From the NCBI GenBank assembly GCA_009772935.1, contig WOUR01000001.1:62001-126000 (forward strand): a stretch of DNA of 64,000 nucleotides, given 5' to 3'. The position numbers and the translations under genes are program-made. The notes beneath the pieces were generated by a model. That model saw only the letters and a program-made list of their open reading frames with translations. It was not told the DNA's origin and did not search any database. Source of the DNA: Rhodospirillaceae bacterium (GTDB taxonomy: Bacteria > Pseudomonadota > Alphaproteobacteria > Reyranellales > Reyranellaceae). Every line of letters begins with the position of its first letter. Positions within the stretch are counted from its first letter, which is position 1. This document shows positions 54,265-62,066 of the stretch, piece by piece.

Positions 54265-55914
54265 TCAGCGCAGCGCGAAACCCTCATACCCGTTCGCGGC
54301 GATCTCCTCGCACTTCTGGCGATACTTCGGCGCGCCGCCGGCATATGCCATGAAGGTGCGCTTGAGGCGGCCGGGAACGTTCTTGTTCACGCCGGTCATC
54401 CAGGAATCGACCTTGGTGAGCAGCAGGCGGGATCCCGTATCGTAGACGTGGGCCGTCCAGGCCGTTTCGGCCGCCGGCGTCGCCTCGATGCGGGTCAATC
54501 CCTTGTCGCGCATGTAGCCCAGCAGGTCGGACACGAACTCGACATTCTGTTCGATGCAGCGCGGCAGGTTGCAGAAGGTCGCCGCATTGTGCGGCCCGAC
54601 CAAGGTCAGCATGTTGGGAAAGCCCACGACGTTGAGGCCGAGATAGGTGTGCGGTCCGTCGGCCCACTTGTCGCGCAGCTTCTCGCCGTTGCGGCCCTGG
54701 AAGTCGATGCGGTCGAAGGCGCCGGTGATGGCGTCAAAGCCGGTCGCGTAGATGATCATGTCGAACGCATAGTCGACCCCGCCGACTCTCAGGCCGGTCT
54801 CGGTGATGCGCTCGATCGGCGTGTCGCGGATGTCGACCAGCTTCACGTTCGGCTGGTTGTAGACCTCGAAATAGCCACTCTCGAGCGGAACGCGGCGGGT
54901 GCCGTAGCCGTGGTTGGTCGGGATCAGCTTGTCGGCGATCTTGGGATCCTTCACGCGGGCGCGGATCTTCTTGATCACGAACGCCGTCAGCGCGTCGTTT
55001 GCGGCCTGGTCCATCAGCACGTCCCGGAAATTGCCCTGCCAGAAGGCGAAGCCCGGCGTGTTGTAGAGCTTCTCGAAGAAGGCCTCGCGCTCCTCCGGCG
55101 TCACGTCGGTCGAATGGCGCGGGTCGGCGGTGTGGACGAAGCAGCCCCAGTTCTCGCGGCACTGGGCAAAGATCTGGTCGTAGCGCGAGCGGATATCGGC
55201 CATCGTCTCCGGCTCGATCCTGCTGTTGCGGAGCGGCGTGCACCAGTTCGGCGTGCGCTGGAACACGGTGAGCTCGCCCACCGTCTTGGCGATCTCGGTG
55301 ATCGCCTGCACGCCCGAGGCGCCGGTGCCGATCACGGCGACCTTCTTGCCCTCGAAGCTGACCGGATCGTGCGGCCACAGGCCGGTGTGCCAGGATTCGC
55401 CCTTGAAATCCCCGATGCCGGGGATGGTCGGCATGGTCGGCGACGAGAGCGGTCCGATGGCGGTGATGAGGAAACGGGCGCGGGCGCGGCCGCCGGTCTC
55501 GAAGGTCACCTCCCACTCGTTGGCCGCCTCATCCCAGTGGGCGGCCTTCACCCTGGTGTTGAAGGTGATGTCGCGGCGGAGATCGAACTTGTCGGCGATG
55601 AATTCGCAGTAGCGCAGGTTCTCGGGCTGGCCGGAGAAATGCTCCTTCCAGTCCCACTCCTTCAGCACCTCGGGCGAGAAGGAGAAGCCATAGGTCCAAC
55701 TCTCCGAATCGAAGCGGGCGCCGGGGTAACGGTTCCAGTACCAGGTACCGCCGACGCCGCCGCCCGCCTCGTAGACGCGGGCCTTGAAGCCCATCTGGCG
55801 CAGCTTCAGGAGCTGGTACATGCCCGAAAGGCCGGCACCGATCACGATGACGTCCCAATTCTCGACGCTGTCGGCGGTTTCGTTCGTCTGTGTCGCTTCA
55901 GCCGCGATAGCCAT
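54265..55914 (-). CDS. flavin-dependent Baeyer-Villiger monooxygenase
   Basis: A 549-residue FAD- and NADPH-dependent enzyme inserting oxygen next to a ketone to make an ester or lactone. The FAD Rossmann motif is VIGAGLSGMYQ (about 24-34), the NADPH one is VIGTGASGVQAI (about 193-204), and between them lies the fingerprint F-x-G-x-x-x-H-x-x-x-W-P, here FKGESWHTGLWP (about 164-175). The length matches cyclohexanone-monooxygenase-type enzymes. The ATG at 55914 has a GAGGAA ribosome-binding site; the ATG at 55926 also exists. It converges with the frameshifted deacylase gene, leaving four bases between them. The ketone substrate is unknown. Confidence 0.92.
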   Translation of the reverse strand: MAIAAEATQTNETADSVENWDVIVIGAGLSGMYQLLKLRQMGFKARVYEAGGGVGGTWYWNRYPGARFDSESWTYGFSFSPEVLKEWDWKEHFSGQPENLRYCEFIADKFDLRRDITFNTRVKAAHWDEAANEWEVTFETGGRARARFLITAIGPLSSPTMPTIPGIGDFKGESWHTGLWPHDPVSFEGKKVAVIGTGASGVQAITEIAKTVGELTVFQRTPNWCTPLRNSRIEPETMADIRSRYDQIFAQCRENWGCFVHTADPRHSTDVTPEEREAFFEKLYNTPGFAFWQGNFRDVLMDQAANDALTAFVIKKIRARVKDPKIADKLIPTNHGYGTRRVPLESGYFEVYNQPNVKLVDIRDTPIERITETGLRVGGVDYAFDMIIYATGFDAITGAFDRIDFQGRNGEKLRDKWADGPHTYLGLNVVGFPNMLTLVGPHNAATFCNLPRCIEQNVEFVSDLLGYMRDKGLTRIEATPAAETAWTAHVYDTGSRLLLTKVDSWMTGVNKNVPGRLKRTFMAYAGGAPKYRQKCEEIAANGYEGFALR

Positions 55915-55995
55915 GGCGTTCCTCATCCGGTTTTGCCGAAGAGTATAGCGTGGATGGCGGATTTTGGACGATGCGCAGAGCGAGATTGTCGGCCG

Positions 55996-56679
55996 CTAAC
56001 CCAGGGGCTTCGGCGAGCCGTACAGGTTGGCGAGCCGCGCGATCAGGAAGGCGACGTACATCACGCCCAGCACCTGCTCGATCACGATCAGGGATCGCGC
56101 CATTGGCGTCGCCGGCGTTATCTCGCCGAAGCCGGTGGAGGTCAGCACCGTGAACGAGAAGTACATCAGGTCCGGCCAGTTGAGCTTGCCATCCGGACCG
56201 TGGGCTATGGCGGCCGTGAAGGCGTTGGCCTGGAAGACCTGGAGGAAGCCAAACAGGCTGGCAAAGGACATGGCAATCAGGATGTAGGCGGCCACCGCGC
56301 CGAACACCTTGTCGGTCGTGATCGGCCGGCGATCGAGCACATAGCGCAGGAGCGCGATGGTGATCGACCCCACGAAGAGCGCCGTGGCGCCGAGCGCGAC
56401 GGGTCGCAGCCCGCTGTAGCCCATGCGATCGGCGATCAGCGCGTCGATGGTGATGAACCCGAACAAGCCGAGCCCCCACAGTACAGGCCGCTCGAGTCGC
56501 AGGGCCCATACCGCCAGCACGAGTACGACGAACAACGCCACGCCCAGCATCGAGCCGCCGATCGCCGAGATCGCCAGCACGGGGTTGAGCAGGATGAACA
56601 AGGTGAGCGCGACCACGAGGGCGCTGCAGCGGTTGCGACGCACGTAGGCGATGCGGCGCAGCATACGATGTCGGGTCAT
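55996..56679 (-). CDS. two-pore-helix-type ion channel (potassium-channel-like)
   Basis: A 227-residue membrane protein with about six helices and a pore loop near the C-terminus: FSFTVLTSTGFGEITPATPMA, where the potassium-channel filter T-V-G-Y-G-D is replaced by T-S-T-G-F-G-E (about 180-187). The last helix (LGVMYVAFLIARLANLYG) is the inner helix. A channel permeable to potassium or another monovalent cation is likely, with altered selectivity possible. The N-terminal half has four hydrophobic segments without voltage-sensor arginines. Starts at the ATG 56679 in a short divergent region before the small lipoprotein gene. Confidence 0.82.
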   Translation of the reverse strand: MTRHRMLRRIAYVRRNRCSALVVALTLFILLNPVLAISAIGGSMLGVALFVVLVLAVWALRLERPVLWGLGLFGFITIDALIADRMGYSGLRPVALGATALFVGSITIALLRYVLDRRPITTDKVFGAVAAYILIAMSFASLFGFLQVFQANAFTAAIAHGPDGKLNWPDLMYFSFTVLTSTGFGEITPATPMARSLIVIEQVLGVMYVAFLIARLANLYGSPKPLG

Positions 56680-56791
56680 GATTCAGGCTCAGGCCCCCGC
56701 CCCGTTATCCCCAGTCTCAGGCACGCAGACTGCAAAAACCGCAACCAAAGGCAAACGGCCGGCGTTCCTCGGGAAGATGGAGGATTTCGTC

Positions 56792-56923
56792 ATGTTCCGC
56801 AGGGCTCTCGCTTCCCTCGGTCTGCTCGTTCTGGTTCTGACCGCTTGCGATCAGCAGGTGCTGATCGCCGGGCCGTCGCCGGATCCGGGCCACTATGAGG
56901 TCGTGGGGCTGGTGGCCGAATGA
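56792..56923 (+). CDS. very small lipoprotein
   Basis: Forty-three residues: signal FRRALASLGLLVLVLTAC, lipobox LTAC, then a short mature peptide (DQQVLIAGPSPDPGHYEVVG). A GGAGG ribosome-binding site lies nine bases before the ATG at 56792. I recognise no family. It ends ten bases before the stop of the convergent small membrane protein gene. Small lipoproteins of this kind are often missed by annotation. Confidence 0.65.
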   Translation: MFRRALASLGLLVLVLTACDQQVLIAGPSPDPGHYEVVGLVAE

Positions 56924-56933
56924 CGGCGGGGAT

Positions 56934-57170
56934 CTAGCCTCGCCACAGCGTCCCGAGGATGCCGGCCACCAGTCCCAAGATGAGAAGCGCGACGCAGAGC
57001 ACCATCGCGAGTTTCGCCCGCTTGAAATGGTGATGGCTTTCCGCGGATACCGCGTGGCGCTGAAGGCGTGTCCCTAAGTGGGTGAAATGCCAGAGGGCCC
57101 CTACGGCCGCGAACATGCCGAGCAGCCAGAACGGCGCGAAGAGCATCCATATTTCGACGTCGGTACCCAA
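56934..57170 (-). CDS. small two-helix membrane protein
   Basis: A 78-residue protein with two membrane helices (IWMLFAPFWLLGMFAAVGALW and LAMVLCVALLILGLVAGILG) joined by a histidine-rich cytosolic loop (RHAVSAESHHHFKRAK). The TTG at 57170 is chosen as the start because a GGAGGGGG ribosome-binding site lies six bases upstream; reading further upstream gives an arginine-rich, unlikely N-terminus. Function unknown. It lies between two small exported-protein genes; the gene upstream on the same strand starts at 57777 and ends at 57211, 40 bases away. Confidence 0.65.
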   Translation of the reverse strand: MGTDVEIWMLFAPFWLLGMFAAVGALWHFTHLGTRLQRHAVSAESHHHFKRAKLAMVLCVALLILGLVAGILGTLWRG

Positions 57171-57210
57171 GGAATCCCCCTCCTGTCGCCTCACTCTTAG
57201 GACGGATCGG

Positions 57211-57777
57211 CTATCGGGCAAACCACGGATTGAAGGGGAAGCGCTGCCAGCGCCGGTCGTCGAACAGCACCATGAACAGTTGCGCGAACATCTGGCCCAG
57301 TCGCGGATCGTCGGGCCCGTCGGCCTGGGTCCAGGCCGTCGTCTGCGAGAGCGCGAGATCGTTGCGGCAATAGACCCCGAAGACGTAAACCCGCGGCGGT
57401 GTGGGTGGCTTGAGGAAGTACTGCCCGGCACAAACGCGAGCGGCGGTCAGGTCGTTGGCAGGCGAAAAGACCAGCACGAGCCGATAGTTCGGCCGCAGTT
57501 CCTCCGGCGGAGCCTGGTACGTGAAGGTGAGGGCCGGTCTCGGCTTGTTGGCCTGCATGACGGGCAGCAGCCGTTCCTTCACCTGCTCCAGCGCCCATTG
57601 CGGAAAGGGATTGCCGGCGACGATCACCTGGAAGAGCCGACCGTCCGTCGCCGCCCAGAATTCCGAGAAGTCGTACTCGGGCGCGTAATCGAACCCGCCG
57701 ACCGTCTGTGCACTGAGCGGCGCCGCCAGGCCGAGCCAGGCCAATGTCACCAGGAGAACACACCGCAGAGTGGCCAT
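57211..57777 (-). CDS. exported conserved hypothetical protein
   Basis: A 188-residue protein with a signal peptide (MATLRCVLLVTLAWLGLAAP...SA). The mature part contains NYRLVLVFSPANDLTAARVC and VYVFGVYCRNDLALSQTTAW, then FMVLFDD and FNPWFAR at the end. Two cysteines probably pair. The pattern recalls proteins found in many alphaproteobacteria but the function is not known to me. It may be co-transcribed with the two-helix protein downstream. A small lipoprotein gene is divergent from it across 58 bases. Confidence 0.68.
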   Translation of the reverse strand: MATLRCVLLVTLAWLGLAAPLSAQTVGGFDYAPEYDFSEFWAATDGRLFQVIVAGNPFPQWALEQVKERLLPVMQANKPRPALTFTYQAPPEELRPNYRLVLVFSPANDLTAARVCAGQYFLKPPTPPRVYVFGVYCRNDLALSQTTAWTQADGPDDPRLGQMFAQLFMVLFDDRRWQRFPFNPWFAR

Positions 57778-57835
57778 TTGTGGATACTTCGCACGATCGG
57801 AAGGCGTTTTTCAGGCTCGTAACGGAGTTGACCCC

Positions 57836-58045
57836 ATGTTGAAAGTCGTCGGCATTTTCCTCCTGGCACTGACCCTCGCCGCCTGCGGCGATACCTGGGG
57901 TCAGCGGGCCGTGACGGGCGGCGGCATCGGGGCCGGCACCGGCGCACTGGTGGGCGCCTTGACGCCGATCGGCCTGCTGCCCGGCGCCCTGGTGGGCGGC
58001 GCCGTAGGCGCCGGCGTCGGCGCGGCCACGACTCCGCGCCGATAG
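57836..58045 (+). CDS. small glycine-zipper lipoprotein
   Basis: A 69-residue lipoprotein: signal KVVGIFLLALTLAAC with lipobox LAAC, then a glycine/alanine-rich segment (GGGIGAGTGALVGALTPIGL... GALVGGAVGAGVGAATTP). The repeated G-x-x-x-G spacing is a glycine zipper, seen in envelope proteins that pack in or on membranes. Function unknown; entericidin- or YMGG-like proteins are comparable. The ATG at 57836 opens the signal and follows GGAG at 57823. It converges with the PPOX-family gene, 20 bases apart. Confidence 0.75.
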   Translation: MLKVVGIFLLALTLAACGDTWGQRAVTGGGIGAGTGALVGALTPIGLLPGALVGGAVGAGVGAATTPRR

Positions 58046-58065
58046 CGGTCGGTCATTCCGCCGCG

Positions 58066-58569
58066 TCAGCCCATGCGGACGCGGCGATGCTCGGCCAGAT
58101 CGGTCGGCTCTTCTCCGGTCAACGCCGCCCTGGCGAGCTTGAAGATCTGTACGGCCTTGTTGGCCTTCACATCCCAGTATTCGGCTTCGGCCACGAGGAT
58201 CGCGACCAGGGCCAGATCCGGATCCTCGACACCGCCGGGAAACCAGGCCTTGGCCGCCACGCTCCACAGTTCCTGCTTCTTGACCGGATCCTCGACTACC
58301 CCGGCGGCGCCGCTCACCGAGACGTACTTGTCGGAAGCCGGGTCGGCATAGGACACGTTCACGTCCGGTGACGCTGCGAGGTCGGCCAGCGGCTGCCCCG
58401 CGCGCGACATGAAGAACCAGATGACACCGCCATGATCGGCCTCGCCATTCCGGGTAGTCATCGGCCGCGAATGCAGCCGCCCGTCGGCGCCGCGCACGGT
58501 CAGCATGCCGAAGCGGATGTCCTTGATCATGTCCCAGAGCTTGCTGGTGTCGACGGTTTGCGCGGTCAT
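58066..58569 (-). CDS. pyridoxamine-phosphate-oxidase-like flavin/F420-binding protein
   Basis: A 167-residue split-barrel protein related to the general stress protein 26 group of the PNPOx superfamily. Landmarks are KLWDMIKDIRFGMLTVRGADGRLHSRPM, VIWFFMSRAGQPLADLAASP, VNVSYADPASDKYVSVSGAA and the tail EYWDVKANKAVQIFKLARA. It should bind FMN or a related flavin in the cytosol. True PNPOx activity is unlikely because the length and motifs match the stress-protein branch. The ATG at 58569 is the natural start. It is divergent from the PanE-like reductase gene, with 92 bases between starts. Confidence 0.87.
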   Translation of the reverse strand: MTAQTVDTSKLWDMIKDIRFGMLTVRGADGRLHSRPMTTRNGEADHGGVIWFFMSRAGQPLADLAASPDVNVSYADPASDKYVSVSGAAGVVEDPVKKQELWSVAAKAWFPGGVEDPDLALVAILVAEAEYWDVKANKAVQIFKLARAALTGEEPTDLAEHRRVRMG

Positions 58570-58661
58570 GCCCGGCCCTCCTCAATCTTCGGATTTCGCG
58601 ACACAACGACCGCGCCGGACGCCAGTTCCGCAGAGACCGTGAAGCATCTAGGCTGGCAGCC

Positions 58662-59657
58662 ATGAAGATCTGCCTCTACGGCGCCGGCTCGATCGGCGGG
58701 ATCATCGGCGCCCATCTCGCGCGCGTGAAGGGCGTCGAGGTGAGCCTGGTCGCACGCGGCGCCCATCTCGACGCCATCCGACGCAACGGGTTGCGCCTGA
58801 TCTCGCCGCACGAGGATTTCACCGTGAAGGTGAACGCGACGGACGATCCCGCGGAACTGGGCCCGCAGGACGTCGTGTTCATCACCCTGAAGACGCACCA
58901 GTATCTCGCGGTGCTCGACAAGGTGATGCCGTTGCTCGGACCGCAGACGGCGCTGATTCCGCCGACCACCGGCGCGCCCTACTGGTTCTTTCACAAACTG
59001 GCCGGTCCGTTCGAAGGCAGCCGCCTCAAGCGCATGGATCCCGGCGGCCGGCAATGGTCACTGTTCGGCCCGGAGCGGGCACTGGGCTGCGCCTACTGGG
59101 CGGGTGGCGTCGTGCCCGAGCCCGGCGTGGCGCATCTCGAGAACGAGGTCTGCTACCTGCCGCTGGGCGAGCCCGACGGCTCGAGCTCGTCACGCGTCGC
59201 CGCGCTCAGTGCGGCCATGACCGAGGCCGGACTCTCGGCCCCGGTGAAGGCCGACATCCGCGCCGAGATCTGGAGCAAGATGATCAACAGCCTGACCTGG
59301 AACCCGATCGCGGTGCTGACGCTCGCCGACAATGGCGGCATCGGCCGCAGCGCGGGCGCCCTCGGCATCGCGCGTCGCATGATGACGGAAGCCGAGGCCG
59401 TCGCCGCCAGGTTCGGCGCAACCATGGCGACCCCCATGGAAAAGCGTATCGAGTTCACGATCGGCCTGGGCGACCACAAGATGTCGATGCTGACCGACCT
59501 TCAGGCCGGCAAGCCGCTCGAGATCGACGCGCTCGCCGATTCGATCGCCGATCTCAGCGAACTGGCGGGCGTCGAGACGCCGACCATCGACATGATGCTG
59601 GCGCTGCTGAAGCTGCGGGCGCGCTCCATGGCTACCAGCTCTCCTTCCACGGCCTGA
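58662..59657 (+). CDS. 2-dehydropantoate 2-reductase family protein (PanE-like)
   Basis: A 331-residue NADPH-dependent 2-oxoacid reductase. The Rossmann motif CLYGAGSIGGIIGAHLA is at the N-terminus; FITLKTHQYLAVLDKVMPLLGP is the conserved K-x-x-Q region; the expected catalytic lysine lies in IWSKMINSLTWNPIAVLT (about residue 206). Ketopantoate reduction in CoA synthesis is one option, but extra copies of this family in soil bacteria often act on other 2-oxo acids, so no symbol is given. The last 26 bases overlap the 3' end of the convergent SDR gene. Confidence 0.85.
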   Translation: MKICLYGAGSIGGIIGAHLARVKGVEVSLVARGAHLDAIRRNGLRLISPHEDFTVKVNATDDPAELGPQDVVFITLKTHQYLAVLDKVMPLLGPQTALIPPTTGAPYWFFHKLAGPFEGSRLKRMDPGGRQWSLFGPERALGCAYWAGGVVPEPGVAHLENEVCYLPLGEPDGSSSSRVAALSAAMTEAGLSAPVKADIRAEIWSKMINSLTWNPIAVLTLADNGGIGRSAGALGIARRMMTEAEAVAARFGATMATPMEKRIEFTIGLGDHKMSMLTDLQAGKPLEIDALADSIADLSELAGVETPTIDMMLALLKLRARSMATSSPSTA

Positions 59658-60357
59658 GGTCCATCTCGAAGGTCCAGGCGCTGCGCTTCTGCCGATGGAG
59701 CTGCCAGTAGGTCTCGGCGATGTCGTCGGGATCGAGGATCGCATCGGGGCCGGCATTGTAGCGGTCGGGGAAGTTGGCCTTGATCCATTCGGTGTCGATG
59801 GCGCCATCGACGATGACATGCGCGACGTGGATGTTCTGCGGCCCCAGCTCGCGTGCCATCGACTGGGCCAGCGCCCGAACCGCGTGCTTGCCGCCCGCGA
59901 AGGCCGAGAAGCCGCGGCCGCCGCGGATCGACGCGGTGGCCCCGGTGAAGACCATTGTCCCCTTCCCGCGCGGCACCATGACCTTGGCGGCCTCGCGCGC
60001 CGTCAGGAAGCCGGCAAAGGCCGTCATCTCCCAGACCTTGCGATAGACGCGTGAGGTCGTGTCGCGAATGTCGAAGCGTACGTTGCCACCGATATTGAAG
60101 ACGAAGACCTCGACCTCGCCGATCTCGGTCTCGATCTGGCGGAACAGCGCCTCGACCTGTGCCTCGTCGCGGGCATCGGAACCGAAAGGATGGACCCGGC
60201 CACCCTCTTCCACGATGCGTGCCACCAGCGACTGAAGCTTGTCGGCGCTGCGGCGCGTGACGACGGCTGTATAGCCCTCGCGGGCGAAGCGGCGGGCAAT
60301 CGCGCCTCCCGTCGCATCGCCAGCACCGATCACGACGCAGACCTTATCCCTGGCCAT
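59632..60357 (-). CDS. SDR-family protein with phenylalanine at the catalytic tyrosine position
   Basis: A 241-residue SDR. The nucleotide-binding motif is a variant, VCVVIGAGDATGGAIA instead of T-G-x-x-x-G-x-G, and the later element is FNIGGN instead of NNAG. The serine is in FTGATASIRG, but the Y-x-x-x-K site reads FSAFAGGKHAVRALAQSM, with Phe in the tyrosine position. I recall a subgroup with this FAxxK reading. It may be inactive as a dehydrogenase or use another acid/base. The C-terminus SAWTFEMDLRPWKESW matches that subgroup. Start at ATG 60357. Overlaps the convergent reductase gene by 26 bases. Confidence 0.82.
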   Translation of the reverse strand: MARDKVCVVIGAGDATGGAIARRFAREGYTAVVTRRSADKLQSLVARIVEEGGRVHPFGSDARDEAQVEALFRQIETEIGEVEVFVFNIGGNVRFDIRDTTSRVYRKVWEMTAFAGFLTAREAAKVMVPRGKGTMVFTGATASIRGGRGFSAFAGGKHAVRALAQSMARELGPQNIHVAHVIVDGAIDTEWIKANFPDRYNAGPDAILDPDDIAETYWQLHRQKRSAWTFEMDLRPWKESW

Positions 60358-60413
60358 GGCGTTTCTCCTTTGCCGCCCAATCTGTAGCCCGTGACCGGGC
60401 GGCTCAAGGGAGA

Positions 60414-61331
60414 TTACGTCATGACTGCCTGAGCTCCTGCCCTCTCGGTCCGCAACGCGTGTGCCCTGCGCAGCTCAGCCGCCGTGAGACCCGTTCCGTC
60501 CGGGCGCCAGCCTGGCGGTCCGAACAGGTACATCCAGACTTCCCGGGCGGAGCGCGCCGAGGCGAGGTCCTTTGCGAGGCCTACCCACGGACCGAAGTTC
60601 AGCACGAACGGATTGCGCGACGAAACGGCGGGCGAGACCAAGCCATAGTCGCACGGCAGGTCGTCGCGCTCCGGCACGTAGGTGCCGAAGAGCCGGTCGA
60701 ACACGATCAGCACACCGCCGAAGTTGGCGTCGAGATACTCCGGATTGCGCGCGTGATGGACGCGATGAGCGGATGGCGTGTTGAGAACGTACTCAAGCCA
60801 CCCAAGCTTCGGAATCCAGTCGGCGTGGATCCAGAACTGATAGAGCAGGTTCAGGAACAGCGCCGTCAGCACCGTCTCGGGCGTGAAGCCCAGCAGTACC
60901 AGCGGCATGAAGAAGAGCGAGGTGCCGGCAAACCGGCCGATCCAGCCCAGCCGGTAGGCCATGGCGAAGTTGAACTGGTTGGGCGAGTGATGGACGGAGT
61001 GCGAACTCCAGAACCAGCGCACCGTGTGGCTGGCGCGATGAAACCAGTAGTAGAAGAATTCGAGTCCGATGAAGAGCAGCAGCACGGACCAGCCGCTGTC
61101 GAGCGACTGCGTAAAGACACGATGCTCATACATCCAGCCGAGCCAGGGAGCAGCGAGCGTATACGGAATGAACGCCAGCAGGCGACGCCCGGCGAGATCG
61201 GCCAGAGAGCAGGCCCAGGACTTCCAATCGTAGGCCTCGGCCCGCGTCCGCGCCTGCCAGATGCCTTCGACCAAGGCCGCAACGAGCACGAGCGGCAGGA
61301 TGACGAGATAGAGAATGGCGAGTGACTGCAA
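60414..61331 (-). CDS. sterol desaturase / fatty acid hydroxylase family protein
   Basis: A 305-residue membrane di-iron enzyme. The histidine clusters are complete: FHRASH (about 98), HSVHHSPN (about 110), IHADW (about 169) and HRVHHARNP (about 189). Four or so membrane helices surround them. The family hydroxylates or desaturates sterols, carotenoids or fatty acids; bacterial members often act on lipids of unknown type. It is transcribed away from a TetR regulator, with an exact palindrome between the two genes, so it is probably the regulator's target. Confidence 0.9.
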   Translation of the reverse strand: MQSLAILYLVILPLVLVAALVEGIWQARTRAEAYDWKSWACSLADLAGRRLLAFIPYTLAAPWLGWMYEHRVFTQSLDSGWSVLLLFIGLEFFYYWFHRASHTVRWFWSSHSVHHSPNQFNFAMAYRLGWIGRFAGTSLFFMPLVLLGFTPETVLTALFLNLLYQFWIHADWIPKLGWLEYVLNTPSAHRVHHARNPEYLDANFGGVLIVFDRLFGTYVPERDDLPCDYGLVSPAVSSRNPFVLNFGPWVGLAKDLASARSAREVWMYLFGPPGWRPDGTGLTAAELRRAHALRTERAGAQAVMT

Positions 61332-61363
61332 GACGCTCTCCTTTGCCTTTGCCGTCGCCGAAT

Positions 61364-61382
61364 ATATGAGCGATGCTCATAT
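61364..61382. promoter_or_regulatory. probable TetR operator
   Basis: Perfect 19-base palindrome, ATATGAGC-GAT-GCTCATAT, centred in the 84-base gap between the divergent sterol desaturase and TetR genes. Size, symmetry and position are those of a TetR-family operator. Confidence 0.82.
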
Positions 61383-61415
61383 TACATTACTCGCCTTCGC
61401 GCTTTCGGGGCCGCC

Positions 61416-62066
61416 ATGCCTGCTCGCCGCCAACCCGTTGAAACCAAACGCAGAACGCCTCGCCAAGCCCGCGCCACCGAAACCGTGGCCTCGATCGTCG
61501 AGGCGGCGGCTCAGATTCTGGAAAAGGGCGGCCTCGCCGCCTTCACCACCAACGCGGTGGCCGAGCGCGCCGGCGTCAGCATCGGCACGCTCTATCAGTA
61601 TTTTACCGACAAGAACGCTCTGCTTATCGCGCTGGCCCGCGGCGAAATGGAGGCGGCGCTGGGCGAGGTCGGAAGGGCGCTGCAGGGCGACGGAGATTCC
61701 TCAGTCGATGGACGCGTGCGGGCCATGGTGCGGGCGATCATTCACGCCTTCCGTGGCCGCCAGCGCGCCCGTAAGGCCGTCGTCCAGGCCCTGCTGGCGC
61801 AGGGAAACGGGATCGAGCTGATGGCGCCGGTCGCCGCCTTCGTCGCCCGGGCGGCCGAAACGGTCGGACGCGGCCCCAACCCGCTGATCGGTCCCCTCAC
61901 CCGCGAACAGGCCTTTGTCGTCTCGCGCTCCCTCATGGGCGTCGTCCGAGCCGCGGTGCTGGAGGAGCAGCCCTTCCTCGCAAGCCGCGCCTTCGAGGAA
62001 GAGATCGTGCGGATGATCGTCGCCTATCTCGGGGCCGTCTCAGCCGCCACCGGCCGCCAACCCTGA
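61416..62066 (+). CDS. TetR/AcrR-family regulator
   Basis: A 216-residue repressor-type regulator. The helix-turn-helix is FTTNAVAERAGVSIGTLYQYF (about 47-67), preceded by a basic N-terminus (TKRRTPRQARATETVASIVE). The C-terminal ligand-binding half is variable. It is divergent from the sterol desaturase with an exact palindrome in between; autoregulation and control of that enzyme are the obvious prediction. The ligand may be a lipid or steroid. The ATG at 61416 is the natural start. Its last 43 bases overlap the end of the convergent SDR gene. Confidence 0.92.
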   Translation: MPARRQPVETKRRTPRQARATETVASIVEAAAQILEKGGLAAFTTNAVAERAGVSIGTLYQYFTDKNALLIALARGEMEAALGEVGRALQGDGDSSVDGRVRAMVRAIIHAFRGRQRARKAVVQALLAQGNGIELMAPVAAFVARAAETVGRGPNPLIGPLTREQAFVVSRSLMGVVRAAVLEEQPFLASRAFEEEIVRMIVAYLGAVSAATGRQP

